64,000 bases of DNA from Solirubrum puertoriconensis (GTDB taxonomy: Bacteria; Bacteroidota; Bacteroidia; Cytophagales; Hymenobacteraceae). A program made the translations under genes and the position numbers. This document shows positions 9,012 through 16,972 of this stretch, piece by piece. Location of the stretch: assembly GCF_001483135.1 (NCBI RefSeq), contig NZ_LNAL01000008.1, positions 620,001 to 684,000 on the forward strand, written 5' to 3'. The first letter of the stretch is position 1. Every line of letters begins with the position of its first letter. A model generated the notes under the pieces. The model saw nothing but the letters and a program-made list of their open reading frames with translations, did not search any database and was not told the origin of the DNA.

Positions 9012-9039
9012 GAAAACCCGGTCTTTCCGGGTTTTCTTT
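9012..9039 (+). terminator. Intrinsic terminator after fadA
   Basis: A 10-bp perfect stem (GAAAACCCGG at 9012-9021 with 9027-9036) with a TCTTT loop and a short T tail. It suggests the thiolase transcript ends here and that the acyl-CoA dehydrogenase has its own promoter. Confidence 0.75.
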
Positions 9040-9047
9040 ACCCAAAG

Positions 9048-9134
9048 TAGTCGGCACGCATAACATTTTTTATTACCTTTCGGTACAAGCACTAGCTGGC
9101 CCTTGTCGGCTCGAAATAGTCGGCAAGCCTAACA
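9048..9134 (+). repeat. Direct repeat upstream of acyl-CoA dehydrogenase
   Basis: TAGTCGGCACGCATAACA at about 9048-9065 recurs as TAGTCGGCAAGCCTAACA at about 9117-9134, with 16 of 18 bases identical. Both lie in the promoter region of the acyl-CoA dehydrogenase gene. They could be paired regulator sites or a small duplication. Confidence 0.45.
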
Positions 9135-9165
9135 GTTTAGACACCTCCTCAACATTCCCACGGCC

Positions 9166-10953
9166 ATGGAAGTAACCCAGCAAACCACCAAGGGCGGCGA
9201 GTTCATCATCAAGGAAACCGACGCTCAATCCGTTTTTACGCCTGCTGACTTCTCGGAGGAGCAGCGCATGATGTACCAGACCTGTTTGGACTTCGTGGTA
9301 AACGAAGTGCACCCGCTGCTCGACCGCCTCGACAACCACGAGGAAGGCCTGATGGCAGACCTGATGCGCAAGGCTGGCGAACTGGGCTTGTTTGGCGTAA
9401 GCATTCCAGCGGAGTACGGCGGCTACGACATGGACTTCAACACCTCGCTGCTCGTTACCGAGGGCGTAGGCGGTGGCCACTCGTTCCCGGTTGCTTTTGC
9501 GGCCCACACCGGTATCGGCATGCTGCCCATCCTGTACTTCGGTACCGAGGAGCAAAAGGCCAAATACATTCCGGACCTGACCAGCGGCGCCAAGTTCGCT
9601 GCTTACTGCCTCACCGAGCCAGGCTCGGGCTCCGACGCCCTAGGTGCTAAAACCAAGGCCGTGCTGACGGAGGATGGCAACGGCTACGTGCTGAACGGCC
9701 AGAAGATGTGGATTACCAACGCCGGCTTCGCCGACGTGTTCATCGTCTTCGCCCAGGTGGATGGCGACAAGTTCACCGGCTTCATTGTGGAGCGCGGCAC
9801 GCCCGGCCTCAGCTTCGGCAACGAAGAGCACAAGATGGGCATCAAAGGCTCGTCAACCCGTCAGGTGTTCCTTTCCGACTGCGTCGTGCCTAAGGAGAAC
9901 ATCTTGGGCGAAATCGGCAAAGGCCACCTCATCGCCTTCAACATCCTGAACATCGGCCGCATTAAGCTGGCCGCGGCTTGCCTAGGTGCTGCTAAGCGCG
10001 TGGCTGGCCTGAGCGTGAAGTACGCCAACGAGCGTCAGCAGTTTAAGCTGCCGATTGCCAAGTTCGGCGCCATCCGCCAGAAGATTGCCCAGCAAGCCAT
10101 CCGCATCTATGCTGTGGAGTCGGCTATTTACCGTGCGGGCATGGACATCTACCGCAAAGAGCAGGAGCTGCAGGCGCAAGGCCAAGGCCACAACGAAGCC
10201 CTGCTGGGCGCCGCCCGCGAGTTTGCCGTGGAGTGCGCCATCCTGAAAGTAGAAGGCTCGGAAGTACTCGACTACGTAGTGGACGAGGGCGTGCAGATCT
10301 ACGGTGGCTACGGCTTCTCGGCCGACTACCCCATGGACCGCGCTTACCGCGACTCGCGCATCAACCGCCTGTTCGAAGGAACTAACGAAATCAACCGCAT
10401 GCTTTCGGTTGACATGATTCTGAAGAAGGCCATGAAAGGCGAGCTTGACCTGATGGGCCCGGCTATGGCTGTACAGCAAGAGCTGATGGCTATTCCGGAC
10501 TTCGGCGGCGAAGAAGAAACCGGCTTGTTCAGCAAGGAATACAAAACCATCAAGAACCTGAAGAAGGCCATTCTGATGGTAGCTGGCACGGCTGTGCAGA
10601 AGTATATGAACTCGCTCGCCAAAGAGCAGGAAGTACTGATGAATATCGCCGATATGGCCATTAAGGTGTACACTGCCGAAAGCACGCTACTGCGCGTTGA
10701 GAAAGAAGTGAGCCTGAAAGGCGAAGACGCTCTAGGTCCGCAGATCGACATTGCCCGCGTGTACCTGGCCGACACCGTAGACTTAGTGAACAAGTCGGGC
10801 AAAGACGCCATTGCCGCCATGGCCGAAGGCGACGAGCAGCGCCTGCTGGCCCTAGGTCTAAAGCGCTTCACCAAAGCCGAGCTGTTCAACACCAAGGAGG
10901 CTCGTCGCCGCATTGCTGCGCCGCTGATCGAGGCCAACGACTACGTGTACTAA
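9166..10953 (+). CDS. fadE: Acyl-CoA dehydrogenase
   Basis: The 595-residue FAD enzyme introduces the trans-2 double bond into acyl-CoA. The flavin/substrate signature CLTEPGSGSDALGAKT near 148-163 and the middle-domain MWITNAGFADVF are clear. The catalytic glutamate is predicted at residue 404 in LFEGTNEINRM. Compared with the usual 380-residue family it has a C-terminal extension of about 180 residues (after MKGELDLMG), as in the very-long-chain type, suggesting a substrate preference for long chains. ATG 9166 is used. It lies downstream of fadA behind a terminator, so the two are probably separate transcripts. Electron-transfer flavoprotein genes are not in the window. Confidence 0.93.
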   Translation: MEVTQQTTKGGEFIIKETDAQSVFTPADFSEEQRMMYQTCLDFVVNEVHPLLDRLDNHEEGLMADLMRKAGELGLFGVSIPAEYGGYDMDFNTSLLVTEGVGGGHSFPVAFAAHTGIGMLPILYFGTEEQKAKYIPDLTSGAKFAAYCLTEPGSGSDALGAKTKAVLTEDGNGYVLNGQKMWITNAGFADVFIVFAQVDGDKFTGFIVERGTPGLSFGNEEHKMGIKGSSTRQVFLSDCVVPKENILGEIGKGHLIAFNILNIGRIKLAAACLGAAKRVAGLSVKYANERQQFKLPIAKFGAIRQKIAQQAIRIYAVESAIYRAGMDIYRKEQELQAQGQGHNEALLGAAREFAVECAILKVEGSEVLDYVVDEGVQIYGGYGFSADYPMDRAYRDSRINRLFEGTNEINRMLSVDMILKKAMKGELDLMGPAMAVQQELMAIPDFGGEEETGLFSKEYKTIKNLKKAILMVAGTAVQKYMNSLAKEQEVLMNIADMAIKVYTAESTLLRVEKEVSLKGEDALGPQIDIARVYLADTVDLVNKSGKDAIAAMAEGDEQRLLALGLKRFTKAELFNTKEARRRIAAPLIEANDYVY

Positions 10954-11013
10954 GCACGCAAGCATCCCTGCCGCGGGGAAACGGCAGGGGTATTTCCCGA
11001 TGGGGGAAAACTG

Positions 11014-11048
11014 AAAAACCGCCGCTCCGGCTTGGAGCGGCGGTTTTT
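11014..11048. terminator. Bidirectional terminator between fadE and a minus-strand gene
   Basis: A 15-bp perfect stem (11014-11028 with 11034-11048) with A residues on one side and T residues on the other, so it can act on both strands. A weaker CCCTGCCG/CGGCAGGG hairpin precedes it at 10967-10990. Confidence 0.85.
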
Positions 11049-11070
11049 TGTTGTGGGCGCTTCGGGTAAC

Positions 11071-11403
11071 CTAGGCGTGGTCGTCGTGCCCTATGGCCAG
11101 GAGGCCGGTGTGGGCCGCCGAGGCATTCAGCAGCAGCAGAAACAGACGTTGTGCCGGAGTATCGGCTTGCAGAGAGGCAGGCGAAAGCTGCGGGTGCCGG
11201 TGCAGCAACATTTGCAGCTTCATGTTCACGATGCCGTTGCTCCAGCGGAAATCCTGCCAGTAATCCAAGCGCTTTTCGATGATGCGCTGCTCCTGCAAGT
11301 CGGTAAAGTCCTCAGCCGACAGCTGGCCAGCCTTGGGCAACTCGGCTAAACGGGCCGGGCTAGGCCTAGGTGCGGCATCATCCAACAGGTAAAAATCGAG
11401 CAT
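11071..11403 (-). CDS. Hypothetical protein, translationally coupled
   Basis: The 110-residue product is not recognised. It is acidic at the start (MLDFYLLDDAAPRPSPARL), helical and glutamine/leucine-rich in the middle, and ends in a His/Asp-rich GHDDHA. No signal peptide or membrane segment is seen. Its ATG directly follows the TAA of the upstream secreted-protein gene with no gap (TAAATG), so it should be translationally coupled and cotranscribed. Its TAG stop lies inside a CCTAGG (11070-11075). Confidence 0.65.
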   Translation of the reverse strand: MLDFYLLDDAAPRPSPARLAELPKAGQLSAEDFTDLQEQRIIEKRLDYWQDFRWSNGIVNMKLQMLLHRHPQLSPASLQADTPAQRLFLLLLNASAAHTGLLAIGHDDHA

Positions 11404-12855
11404 TTACTTCAGCACGATTTTGTTGAGCTGAAGAGCAGCCGATTTCTTGTTGGGGCGCGTTACCACTACCATCGTCTTGTCGTCGAGCCAGGCGGTAAAG
11501 TCCTTCACGTAAGCCAGTTGCTGGTCGTTGGCTACGTTCAGGCCTAGAGCTTTCGGGGCCGATACCACGCCGGTAGCGGTGGCTACTTTGCGTCCGAACA
11601 GGTCCGACTTGTTCTGCAGCTTTTCCATCGTTACAATACTCACTTCGTTGCCAATGGTGGTGGCGCGGTAGCCAATGCCCGTGAAGCTTTCCGAAGCCGG
11701 TGCTACCTGGTGCTTGGCCACTACCTTTTGCCACGTGGGCGACTGAAACTCATTGTAACCGAACAAGTGCAGCTCGCGGGCGTGCACCGGAGCGTTTTCG
11801 CCTTCTTCGGCCTTCTTCTCAGCAACTACTACCACGTTCTGGTCGTCGGTGCGCAGCACGTCGGAGATGTACACGTCGTCGAGGCGCTTGGCCGAGCCGC
11901 CAGTAGCTTTGTTTACCTCGGTTAGGTATTCGGGTGTGAACTTAAACTCCGGCGCGAACTTCATATCGGTGTTGGCGAAGTCAAACTTCACCAGCTTCAG
12001 GCTGTAGTAGTCGCCCGAGTTGTAATCGGCGCAAATGGCGGCGCCGTACAGCGTCTTGCCATCGAGCAGGCGCCATTGGGTATCGCGCACGGTTACCTTT
12101 TTGCCGCCAAACGTGCCGCCTACCGCTACCGACATCACCTTCACGTCGGGCTCGGCATCTACGTAGCGGCGCACCGTCAGCTTTTGGTTGTTGTCGCTGA
12201 TGAGGGCCACGTACTGCGTGCCGTCGTTGGCCACATACACGGTAGGGGAGAAAAACGAACCTAGGGCCGCAAAATCGTAGCTGCGGTCTTTCAGCTTGTT
12301 CAGCTGGCGGTCGTAGTGTACGGCATTCAGGGCCTTAATTTGTTCTTCGCGCGTTACGTAGCGGAAGGCAACCACTTGCGTGCCATCGGGCGAGATGCTG
12401 ATGCCGGGGCGCCGTTCGCGCGGGCCGCCTTCGGCTACTTTCTTGGCCGTGAGCTTCTGACCCGTTTTCAAGTCGATGGGCTGCACAAGTAGGTGCTGGC
12501 CAGTTTCATCCTTGTGGTGCACCACCACCAAAGCTTGCTGATCGTTGCGGGCAAAGGCCTCAAGGCTTTCGCCAGCGGCTACCGGCACAGCAGCTGCCCA
12601 CACTTTCTTCAGGTCGGCATCGTAGCGCTCCACGGCGTACTCCGAGGCCGAGCGGTGGCTCAGGATGATAAAGTCCTTGCTACCCGCAACGGGCAGCGTT
12701 TTCACGTGCACGCGCTGGTTGTATGGGTCCTCGGTATGTTCGGGTACGTAAGCAAACGGGGTAGAACGCACGCGTTGCGCTTCGGCAGTGGGCCCGTTCA
12801 GGCAAAGGCCAGCTACCAACACAGCGGCCGAAAGGTGAAAAAAAGAAAAGCGCAC
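11404..12855 (-). CDS. Secreted protein with propeller-like repeats, function unknown
   Basis: The 483-residue product starts at a GTG at 12855, chosen because it gives a clean signal peptide (MRFSFFHLSAAVLVAGLCL, cleavage after AEA or AEAQ). The longer frame to 12942 has no signal character. The mature part is beta-rich with segments such as VERYDADLKKVW and ISPDGTQVVAFRYV, the latter typical of WD40-like/PD40 propeller blades. A role in the periplasm or at the surface is likely; the substrate is unknown. A -7 box (TACCTTTG, minus strand, 12909-12916) lies upstream. Confidence 0.75.
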   Translation of the reverse strand: MRFSFFHLSAAVLVAGLCLNGPTAEAQRVRSTPFAYVPEHTEDPYNQRVHVKTLPVAGSKDFIILSHRSASEYAVERYDADLKKVWAAAVPVAAGESLEAFARNDQQALVVVHHKDETGQHLLVQPIDLKTGQKLTAKKVAEGGPRERRPGISISPDGTQVVAFRYVTREEQIKALNAVHYDRQLNKLKDRSYDFAALGSFFSPTVYVANDGTQYVALISDNNQKLTVRRYVDAEPDVKVMSVAVGGTFGGKKVTVRDTQWRLLDGKTLYGAAICADYNSGDYYSLKLVKFDFANTDMKFAPEFKFTPEYLTEVNKATGGSAKRLDDVYISDVLRTDDQNVVVVAEKKAEEGENAPVHARELHLFGYNEFQSPTWQKVVAKHQVAPASESFTGIGYRATTIGNEVSIVTMEKLQNKSDLFGRKVATATGVVSAPKALGLNVANDQQLAYVKDFTAWLDDKTMVVVTRPNKKSAALQLNKIVLK

Positions 12856-12908
12856 GGAATTAATTGGTTTAAAGAGGCTTGTGGGTAAGACTAAAAAAAG
12901 TTCCTTCT

Positions 12909-12916
12909 CAAAGGTA
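12909..12916 (-). promoter_or_regulatory. Candidate -7 promoter box
   Basis: TACCTTTG on the minus strand matches the Bacteroidota -7 consensus TAnnTTTG and lies 53 bases upstream of the GTG start at 12855. No good -33 TTG was found at the usual spacing. Confidence 0.4.
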
Positions 12917-13209
12917 TCATTCTGCGGGCCGCTCCCGTACATGCCCCGCTACCGAACGGTAGAAATCAGTTGTTCACTTTTTCTTAACCTGCTTTTCGTT
13001 ACCTCTTACCCTCTTAAACGTTTGAGCCACCTAGGATTACCCAGATGCAAGGCTTAATTTTGCGCGGCCAATAACCAGATCAGTCTGCCAAACCGATCTG
13101 CGCTAAAAGCTTACCTCTGGGCACTCAACAGCTAAGTCAGCCGGGCTTGGCCAACTTTTGGGCCCAAATTTTGCAGAGGGCTGCTCTCCTCCACCTGTCT
13201 ATTGCTCAC

Positions 13210-13419
13210 ATGAAGTCCTTTTTACAATTCGTTGTTCTGCTAACCTTAGTTATCCTAGGGAAGCTCGTTAAAGAGCGAGCTAGCACACCCGTCGCTATTA
13301 AGCCTCCTGTTACGGAGCAAACGAGCCCGTTGCAATCGTTCTTCGCTCGCCAAGCAAGTTATACGCAAGCACAGGCGAGCAACGCTCCCGTTCGAGCGAC
13401 AACCGTCTCGATGAACTAG
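13210..13419 (+). CDS. Small hypothetical membrane-anchored or secreted protein
   Basis: The 69-residue product starts at ATG 13210 with a hydrophobic N-terminal helix (MKSFLQFVVLLTLVILGKL) and continues as a Thr/Ala/Gln-rich tail. No family is recognised. It could be a single-pass membrane peptide or have an uncleaved signal. The open frame, hydrophobic start and dedicated terminator 7 bases after the stop support a real gene. The start chosen skips an upstream in-frame codon at 13147 without signal character. Confidence 0.5.
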   Translation: MKSFLQFVVLLTLVILGKLVKERASTPVAIKPPVTEQTSPLQSFFARQASYTQAQASNAPVRATTVSMN

Positions 13420-13425
13420 CACTGC

Positions 13426-13451
13426 AAAACGGCTCTTGTAGCCGTTTTTTT
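13426..13451. terminator. Terminator shared by the small gene and recG
   Basis: A 9-bp stem (AAAACGGCT at 13426-13434 with 13440-13448), CTTGT loop and seven T residues. It lies between convergent genes; the A run gives it weaker activity on the minus strand. Confidence 0.8.
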
Positions 13452-13475
13452 ATGCCCATTCCGTGCAGCTACCCG

Positions 13476-15572
13476 TTAGCTGATGCGGCTCCAGTTCACC
13501 GCTGTAGCCGGCAACGACTCGATATGGCGGCGGATGTTCTGGTTTTCGGGTTTGGCTAAGTTGGGGTCGTCGTTCAGCAGCTCCTGCGCTGCAGCCCGCG
13601 ACTCCGTCAGTATTTTGCCATCCTTCGCTAAGTCGGCCACTAGCAAATCGAGTACACCACTTTGTTGGGTGCCCATCAGGTCGCCGGGGCCGCGCAGCTT
13701 CAGGTCGATGTCGGCAATTTCGAAACCGTTGTTGGTGCGTACCATAGTTTCGAGGCGGGTGCGCGAATCCTTGCTGAGCTTGTAGCCCGACATCAGAATG
13801 CAGTAGCTCTGATCGGCACCCCGGCCCACGCGGCCGCGCAGCTGGTGCAGTTGCGAGAGGCCAAATCGCTCAGCCGACTCAATCACCATCACCGAGGCAT
13901 TAGGCACGTTCACGCCTACCTCGATTACGGTGGTAGCCACCATTATCTGGGTTTCGTTGCGCAGGAAGCGCTGCATTTCGTAATCCTTGTCGGCAGCGCT
14001 CATGCGGCCGTGCACAATGCTCACCTTGTACTCTGGGAAAGCACGCGTAATGCTCTCGTAGCCGTCGGTCAGGTCTTTGTACTCGGCCATACTTTCGCTC
14101 TCCTCAATCAGCGGGTACACCACGTAGCACTGCCGACCCAGCCGAATTTGCTGGCGCATAAACTCAAACACCTTCAACCGGTTCGAGTCGAAGCGGTGCA
14201 CCGTAACGATGGGCTTGCGGCCGGCCGGCAGCTCGTCAATTACCGACACGTCCAGGTCGCCGTAGAGTGTCATGGCCAGCGTGCGGGGTATGGGCGTGGC
14301 CGTCATCACCAGCACGTGCGGGATTACGTGCGGGTTCTTTTGCCAGAGTTTCGAGCGTTGCGCTACGCCAAAGCGGTGCTGCTCGTCCATAATCGTGAGC
14401 CCTAGGTTCCGGAACTGCACCACGTCTTCGAGCAGGGCGTGGGTGCCCACCAGCATGTGCAGTTCGCCCGAGCGCAACTGCTCGTGCAGCACACGGCGCT
14501 CCGAGGTGCGGGTACTGCCCGTGAGCTTGCCGATCTTGATGCCGAGCATGTCGGCAAACTTTTTCAGGCCCTCGTAGTGCTGGTCGGCTAGGATTTCAGT
14601 AGGCGCCATCATGCACGACTGCGCACCGTTGTCGGCGGCAATCAGCATCGAGATGAACGCCACAATGGTTTTGCCCGAGCCCACGTCGCCCTGCAGCAGG
14701 CGGTTCATCTGCTTGCCGGCCGTGAAATCCTTGTAGATATCGTGGATAACCCGCTTCTGCGCCATCGTCAGGTCGAAGGGCAGCACGTTTTTATAGAAGT
14801 GCGTGAGCGTGGGCACCTTGTCGAAGATTTGCCCCGCCAGCTCCACTTTGCGCTCCGTTTTTTGGCGCAGCAGCTTCAGCTGAATGTAGAACAGCTCTTC
14901 AAACTTTAGCCGGAAACGGGCGGCCTGCAGCAAATCGGCGCTCTGCGGAAAGTGAATCTGCTGCATGGCCTCGGCCTTGGGCATCAGCGCGTAGCGCTGA
15001 ATCAGTTCGGTCGAAAGCGTTTCGTGGAAGTGCGGTGCCGCCAGTTTCAGCACCTGCGCCATCAGCTTGCTGAGGCCCTTGGTGTCGAGGTTGAAGTTGC
15101 GCAGCTTGTCGGTGCTGGAATACACTGGCTGCAGGAACGACGTGCCCGGCTTCACCTCCGATACTTCTTCCAACTCGGGGTGCGCCATCTGCGGCTTGCC
15201 ATTAAATAGCGTCGGCTTGCCGAAAACAATGTACTCTTGGTGGTTTTTAAGCCACTTCTCAAACCACTTCACGCCCTTAAACCACACCAGCTCCACCTCG
15301 CCGCTGGCATCCTGCGCCTTGGCCACAAGGCGCTGCTTGCGGCCTTCGCCCAGTAACTCCTTGGTGCGCACGGTAGCCTTTACCTGCACCATGGGCAGGT
15401 CGTCGTGCAGGTCGCACACGTTGTAGAACTGCGTGCGGTCGAGGTAACGGAAGGGATAATGCTGCACCAAGTCGCCGTACGTGAACAGGTTCAGCTCTTT
15501 GGCCAGCACGTCGGCCCGCCGCGTATCCATACCGCGGAGCAGGGCAATTTTGGTGTTGAAGAAGTTGCTCAT
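13476..15572 (-). CDS. recG: ATP-dependent DNA helicase RecG
   Basis: The 698-residue RecG remodels stalled replication forks and branch-migrates Holliday junctions. The N-terminal wedge/OB region covers about 60-150. The DEAD-type helicase core follows with Walker A GDVGSGKT at 295-302, DEQHRFG near 395, the TATPIPRTLAMT motif, and the C-terminal helicase with QLRGRVGRG. Length is normal. The ATG at 15572 gives MSNFFNTKIALLRG, consistent with Bacteroidota RecG. It is transcribed towards the small hypothetical gene and lies 85 bases downstream of gldD. Confidence 0.95.
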   Translation of the reverse strand: MSNFFNTKIALLRGMDTRRADVLAKELNLFTYGDLVQHYPFRYLDRTQFYNVCDLHDDLPMVQVKATVRTKELLGEGRKQRLVAKAQDASGEVELVWFKGVKWFEKWLKNHQEYIVFGKPTLFNGKPQMAHPELEEVSEVKPGTSFLQPVYSSTDKLRNFNLDTKGLSKLMAQVLKLAAPHFHETLSTELIQRYALMPKAEAMQQIHFPQSADLLQAARFRLKFEELFYIQLKLLRQKTERKVELAGQIFDKVPTLTHFYKNVLPFDLTMAQKRVIHDIYKDFTAGKQMNRLLQGDVGSGKTIVAFISMLIAADNGAQSCMMAPTEILADQHYEGLKKFADMLGIKIGKLTGSTRTSERRVLHEQLRSGELHMLVGTHALLEDVVQFRNLGLTIMDEQHRFGVAQRSKLWQKNPHVIPHVLVMTATPIPRTLAMTLYGDLDVSVIDELPAGRKPIVTVHRFDSNRLKVFEFMRQQIRLGRQCYVVYPLIEESESMAEYKDLTDGYESITRAFPEYKVSIVHGRMSAADKDYEMQRFLRNETQIMVATTVIEVGVNVPNASVMVIESAERFGLSQLHQLRGRVGRGADQSYCILMSGYKLSKDSRTRLETMVRTNNGFEIADIDLKLRGPGDLMGTQQSGVLDLLVADLAKDGKILTESRAAAQELLNDDPNLAKPENQNIRRHIESLPATAVNWSRIS

Positions 15573-15657
15573 GCAGTCATTCAGCTGCCAGCAGCAGGCG
15601 AGTGGCTATGGGCAGGGCCCTAGGTGGATAACAGTGGTTAGCAGATAGGAGGCCCGG

Positions 15658-16239
15658 CTACTGGTACTTCAGCGTATTGACGAGGTGTACGATGTCCTCT
15701 TTCACATAGTCAATAACCGGGGCCAGTGAATCGTTGGCCACGGCCGTGCGGAAATACAGCGCTCCGCGGAAAAAATGCTTCGTGGAGTCGGTGGTGTAGA
15801 ACTGAAACTGGCTTGGCACTTCGCCGCTCAGTTCGAACACGGTTACCTTCTTGCCATCCGGCGTTTGCAGCATGTTTTCCTCTATAGCCGACGCCTTAAT
15901 TTGGTGCTTGCCCGTGAGCTTGCGCGCATCCTCCAGCATCTTGTTGAAAAGCTTCGGGTTGTTCTGGATGTTGGTGTAGGTAATCTGCACATTGGCGTGC
16001 AACGCGGGATAATTCACGTTGATCCAGTGCGGCTGGGCCAAGTACGACGAATCGCGCAGAATGCGGGCGTGCTTCGAGTACTCGAACCGGTACGGATGGC
16101 CAGCCGGCAGCTGCTGGTAGGCGTGCGGCGGCAAATCGATGCGGTTGTAGCCTTTGGGCTTGGGCGTGTAATCGGGGGCAGCGTTGCAGCCCGAAAGCAG
16201 CAAACTGGCGGTTAGCAGCGCGCAGAAGGAGCGGAGCAC
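15658..16239 (-). CDS. gldD: Gliding motility lipoprotein GldD
   Basis: The 193-residue product has a lipoprotein signal ([18 protein letters not shown], lipobox LSGC, Cys18) and the GldD signature [19 protein letters not shown] right after it. In Flavobacterium, GldD is required for gliding and is linked to type IX secretion at the cell envelope. In that genus gldE normally lies next to gldD behind ssb. Here only 190 bases separate ssb from gldD and no GldE frame is present. Type IX cargo and GldB are encoded elsewhere in the window, consistent with a functional secretion system. Confidence 0.88.
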   Translation of the reverse strand: MLRSFCALLTASLLLSGCNAAPDYTPKPKGYNRIDLPPHAYQQLPAGHPYRFEYSKHARILRDSSYLAQPHWINVNYPALHANVQITYTNIQNNPKLFNKMLEDARKLTGKHQIKASAIEENMLQTPDGKKVTVFELSGEVPSQFQFYTTDSTKHFFRGALYFRTAVANDSLAPVIDYVKEDIVHLVNTLKYQ

Positions 16240-16429
16240 AGGCAGCAGGAAAGAAGGTGATAAACCAAAATTACGCGAAGTAGGGCGGAGTACGGCCTAG
16301 GTGTATAGACGCTATGCAGCCAATGGGAGCTAAACATACTTAGAGCAACGCTCTGGCCCCGCGTAGCAGAAACGCAAACCGCCCCAGCCAACGCATGACT
16401 GGGGCGGCCTATGCCACTGAACAGCAAGC
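16240..16429. other. 190-bp gap between ssb and gldD without a gene
   Basis: No conserved reading frame is present. The gap holds a CCTAGG (16296-16301) and a GC-rich stem CGCCCCAG/CTGGGGCG near 16380-16405, which may terminate the ssb transcript on the minus strand. Confidence 0.5.
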
Positions 16430-16873
16430 TTAAAACGGCAGTTCGTTCAGTTCCGGCTCTTGGCGAAAAGTATTGGGCTCGGCAGTCGCGTTGTTGGCTT
16501 GACTGGCAGCCTGGTTGCCCTGCTGCTCACCGTGGCTACGCCCGCCGCCACCCAGCATCGTGATTTCGTCGGCCACGATTTCGGTGACGTAGCGCGTCTG
16601 CTGGTCTTTGTCTTGGTACTGACGCGTGCGGATTTTGCCTTCCACGTACACCTGCTGGCCCTTCTTGATGTATTTCTCCACCGTTTCGGCCAGGCCGCGC
16701 CAGGCTACCACGTTGTGCCACTCGGTGCGCTCTACACGGTTGCCCTGCTTGTCCTTATAAAATTCGTTGGTAGCCAAGCGGAACTGCGCTACCGTGCTGC
16801 CGCCTTCGAGGTGGCGCACTTCGGGGTCGGTACCTAAGTGGCCGATCAGGATAACTTTGTTTACGCTCGACAT
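16430..16873 (-). CDS. ssb: Single-stranded DNA-binding protein
   Basis: The 147-residue SSB coats single-stranded DNA in replication and repair. The OB fold is clear (NKVILIGHLGTDPEVR, then TEWHNVVAWRGLAETVEKYI, then GQQVYVEGKIRTRQY). A Gly/Gln/Asn-rich linker leads to the C-terminal tip ELNELPF, a variant of the usual acidic DDDIPF that recruits partner proteins. The start at 16873 (MSSVNKVIL) is preferred over a codon at 16903. It follows mutY on the same strand in the order conserved in Bacteroidota. Confidence 0.95.
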   Translation of the reverse strand: MSSVNKVILIGHLGTDPEVRHLEGGSTVAQFRLATNEFYKDKQGNRVERTEWHNVVAWRGLAETVEKYIKKGQQVYVEGKIRTRQYQDKDQQTRYVTEIVADEITMLGGGGRSHGEQQGNQAASQANNATAEPNTFRQEPELNELPF

Positions 16874-16937
16874 AATCTTCTGTGTGTCTTGTTGAAAGAG
16901 CAATCAGCAAGTGCTAATTGTATTACAATATCTAAAA

Positions 16938-16972
16938 TTATTAGCTAAAAAGCAAATGGTTTTAGCTAATAA
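16938..16972. repeat. AT-rich inverted repeat at the mutY stop/ssb leader
   Basis: Perfect 13-base arms (TTATTAGCTAAAA at 16938-16950 and its complement at 16960-16972) flank a 9-base spacer. It overlaps the mutY stop codon (16962-16964) and lies 65 bases before the ssb start. It may be a terminator without a T run, an operator for ssb, or an mRNA structure. Confidence 0.7.

Noticed and set aside
8874-9092. Minus-strand frame after the thiolase
   Set aside because: It overlaps the thiolase 3' end, a palindrome and a terminator, and has no family features.
13662-14405. Long + strand frame opposite recG
   Set aside because: It is the shadow of recG in a GC-rich genome; the sequence is His/Val/Ala-rich with no family features, as is usual for antisense frames here.
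16212-16427. Minus-strand frame between ssb and gldD as a remnant of gldE
   Set aside because: The predicted peptide shows no GldE/CBS or transporter-like features and overlaps the gldD start; it looks like chance.
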